DNA from: Candidatus Zixiibacteriota bacterium
GTDB taxonomy: Bacteria; Zixibacteria; MSB-5A5; JAUVRN01
Reading direction: 5' to 3'
Length of the DNA: 6,548 nt
Assembly (NCBI GenBank): GCA_030597645.1
Contig: JAUVRN010000119.1
Span: 1 to 6,548 of the forward strand
Numbering within the stretch: the stretch's first letter is position 1; each line of letters opens with the position of its first letter. This document shows positions 6,047 through 6,548 of the stretch, in pieces. The notes beneath the pieces are model-generated. The model was not told the DNA's origin. It saw only the letters and a program-made list of their open reading frames with translations, and did not search any database. The translations under genes were made by a program, and so were the position numbers.

Positions 6047-6066
6047 GTGTCTGAGACTCAGGACAC
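6047..6066. other. Imperfect dyad in the tilS-hpt gap
   Basis: GTGTC-TGAG and CTCA-G-GACAC form a nearly perfect inverted repeat with one extra G. The centre is too tight for a full hairpin and no T-run follows, so it is not a terminator. It could be a protein-binding site or chance. Confidence 0.2.
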
Positions 6067-6083
6067 TATGCGCGTCGCTGTTC

Positions 6084-6548
6084 CTATTCTTCGGCCATCC
6101 AGGTGAATTCGTACACCGGCCGGGCCCCAGGCGTGACACGACCCGACTCCGACTGGCGGACTCCGAGCAGCCAGTAGATCGTCTCATCCGAGGCGAGCAC
6201 CCATGAGTGCTCGCGCCTCTGGCTCGGTACACCGGCTTCGCTCAGCAGGTCGAAAACGAGGCGGCTGCCCCGCATTCCGAACGGCCGCATTCGGTCGCCG
6301 GGGCGGGCGCGACGCACCACGAGTTCACCCGACGGATCGGGCAGTGTCATGCGAGCGCGTGAACGACCGTCGGGATAGGGCGGCGCCGGCTCGGCCGGCC
6401 GGACTTCTACACTCGACCCGTCGGGCAGGTTGACGACGCCCGACAGGTTCACCACCACGGCCGGCAGGGGGGCGATGTGTTTCAGCAGCCAGACATCCGT
6501 TCGGCCACGTTCCGCCGCCACGCCCTGGCCCAGTTCGACACGTCGCCC
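6084..6548 (-). CDS. tilS: tRNA(Ile)-lysidine synthase, C-terminal part, 5' end beyond window
   Basis: TilS modifies cytidine 34 of the CAU-anticodon tRNA-Ile2 to lysidine using ATP and lysine, so that it reads AUA as isoleucine; it is essential in most bacteria. Only the last 154 residues are visible, open to the right edge. The N-terminal ATP-pyrophosphatase domain with its SGGxDS motif is outside. Residues about 77-133 match the TilS C-terminal domain: VVRRARPGDRMRPFG, then SRLVFDLLSEAGVPSQRREH and the closing IYWLLGVRQSE. This domain helps recognise the tRNA acceptor stem. The stop at 6084 is followed 59 nt later by hpt, which supports the call. A GTG at 6521 is internal and not the start. 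Confidence 0.9.
   Translation of the reverse strand, partial: GRRVELGQGVAAERGRTDVWLLKHIAPLPAVVVNLSGVVNLPDGSSVEVRPAEPAPPYPDGRSRARMTLPDPSGELVVRRARPGDRMRPFGMRGSRLVFDLLSEAGVPSQRREHSWVLASDETIYWLLGVRQSESGRVTPGARPVYEFTWMAEE

Noticed and set aside
1..6548. CRISPR array, tRNA or rRNA gene, insertion sequence
   Set aside because: No regularly spaced direct repeats, no tRNA cloverleaf or rRNA-like segment, and no transposase motifs with terminal inverted repeats were found by eye.

Overview
The window comes from a moderately high-GC bacterial chromosome. The order tilS-hpt-ftsH on one strand is the arrangement seen in many Gram-positive and several Gram-negative phyla. It is not the gammaproteobacterial arrangement, where ftsH sits beside rrmJ and folP. 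A PEP-CTERM sorting signal implies an outer membrane and an exosortase elsewhere in the genome. Together these point to a Gram-negative lineage outside Gammaproteobacteria, for example the Gemmatimonadota, Acidobacteriota or FCB-like groups. The phylum cannot be fixed from this sequence alone.

Layout, left to right: (1) 1-1541, minus strand: the N-terminal 513 codons of an exported S9A prolyl oligopeptidase; the catalytic C-terminus lies beyond the left edge. (2) 1542-2044: an approximately 500-bp divergent intergenic region with no credible gene. It holds a probable promoter for the peptidase, a cluster of GC-rich dyads and a repeated TGCGCAA motif. (3) 2045-2695, plus strand: a small secreted lamin-tail-domain protein with a C-terminal PEP-CTERM anchor. 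(4) 2785-3425, plus strand: a Phd-type antitoxin and a PIN-domain (VapC) toxin, joined by an ATGA overlap. They are preceded by a compact promoter carrying three TGTACA sites, and the antitoxin mRNA may be leaderless. (5) 3428-3467: a strong stem-loop terminator between the convergent toxin and ftsH genes. (6) 3482-6548, minus strand: the 3' part of tilS, then hpt, then ftsH, in transcription order.

The right half is housekeeping: tRNA-Ile2 lysidine formation, purine salvage and membrane protein quality control. The left half is accessory: a secreted peptidase, a surface or matrix protein and a toxin-antitoxin module. No RNA gene, CRISPR array or insertion sequence was seen. Nothing here proves a new system. 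The observations most worth checking are the TGTACA operator of the TA module, the LTD/PEP-CTERM protein, and the structured intergenic region upstream of it.
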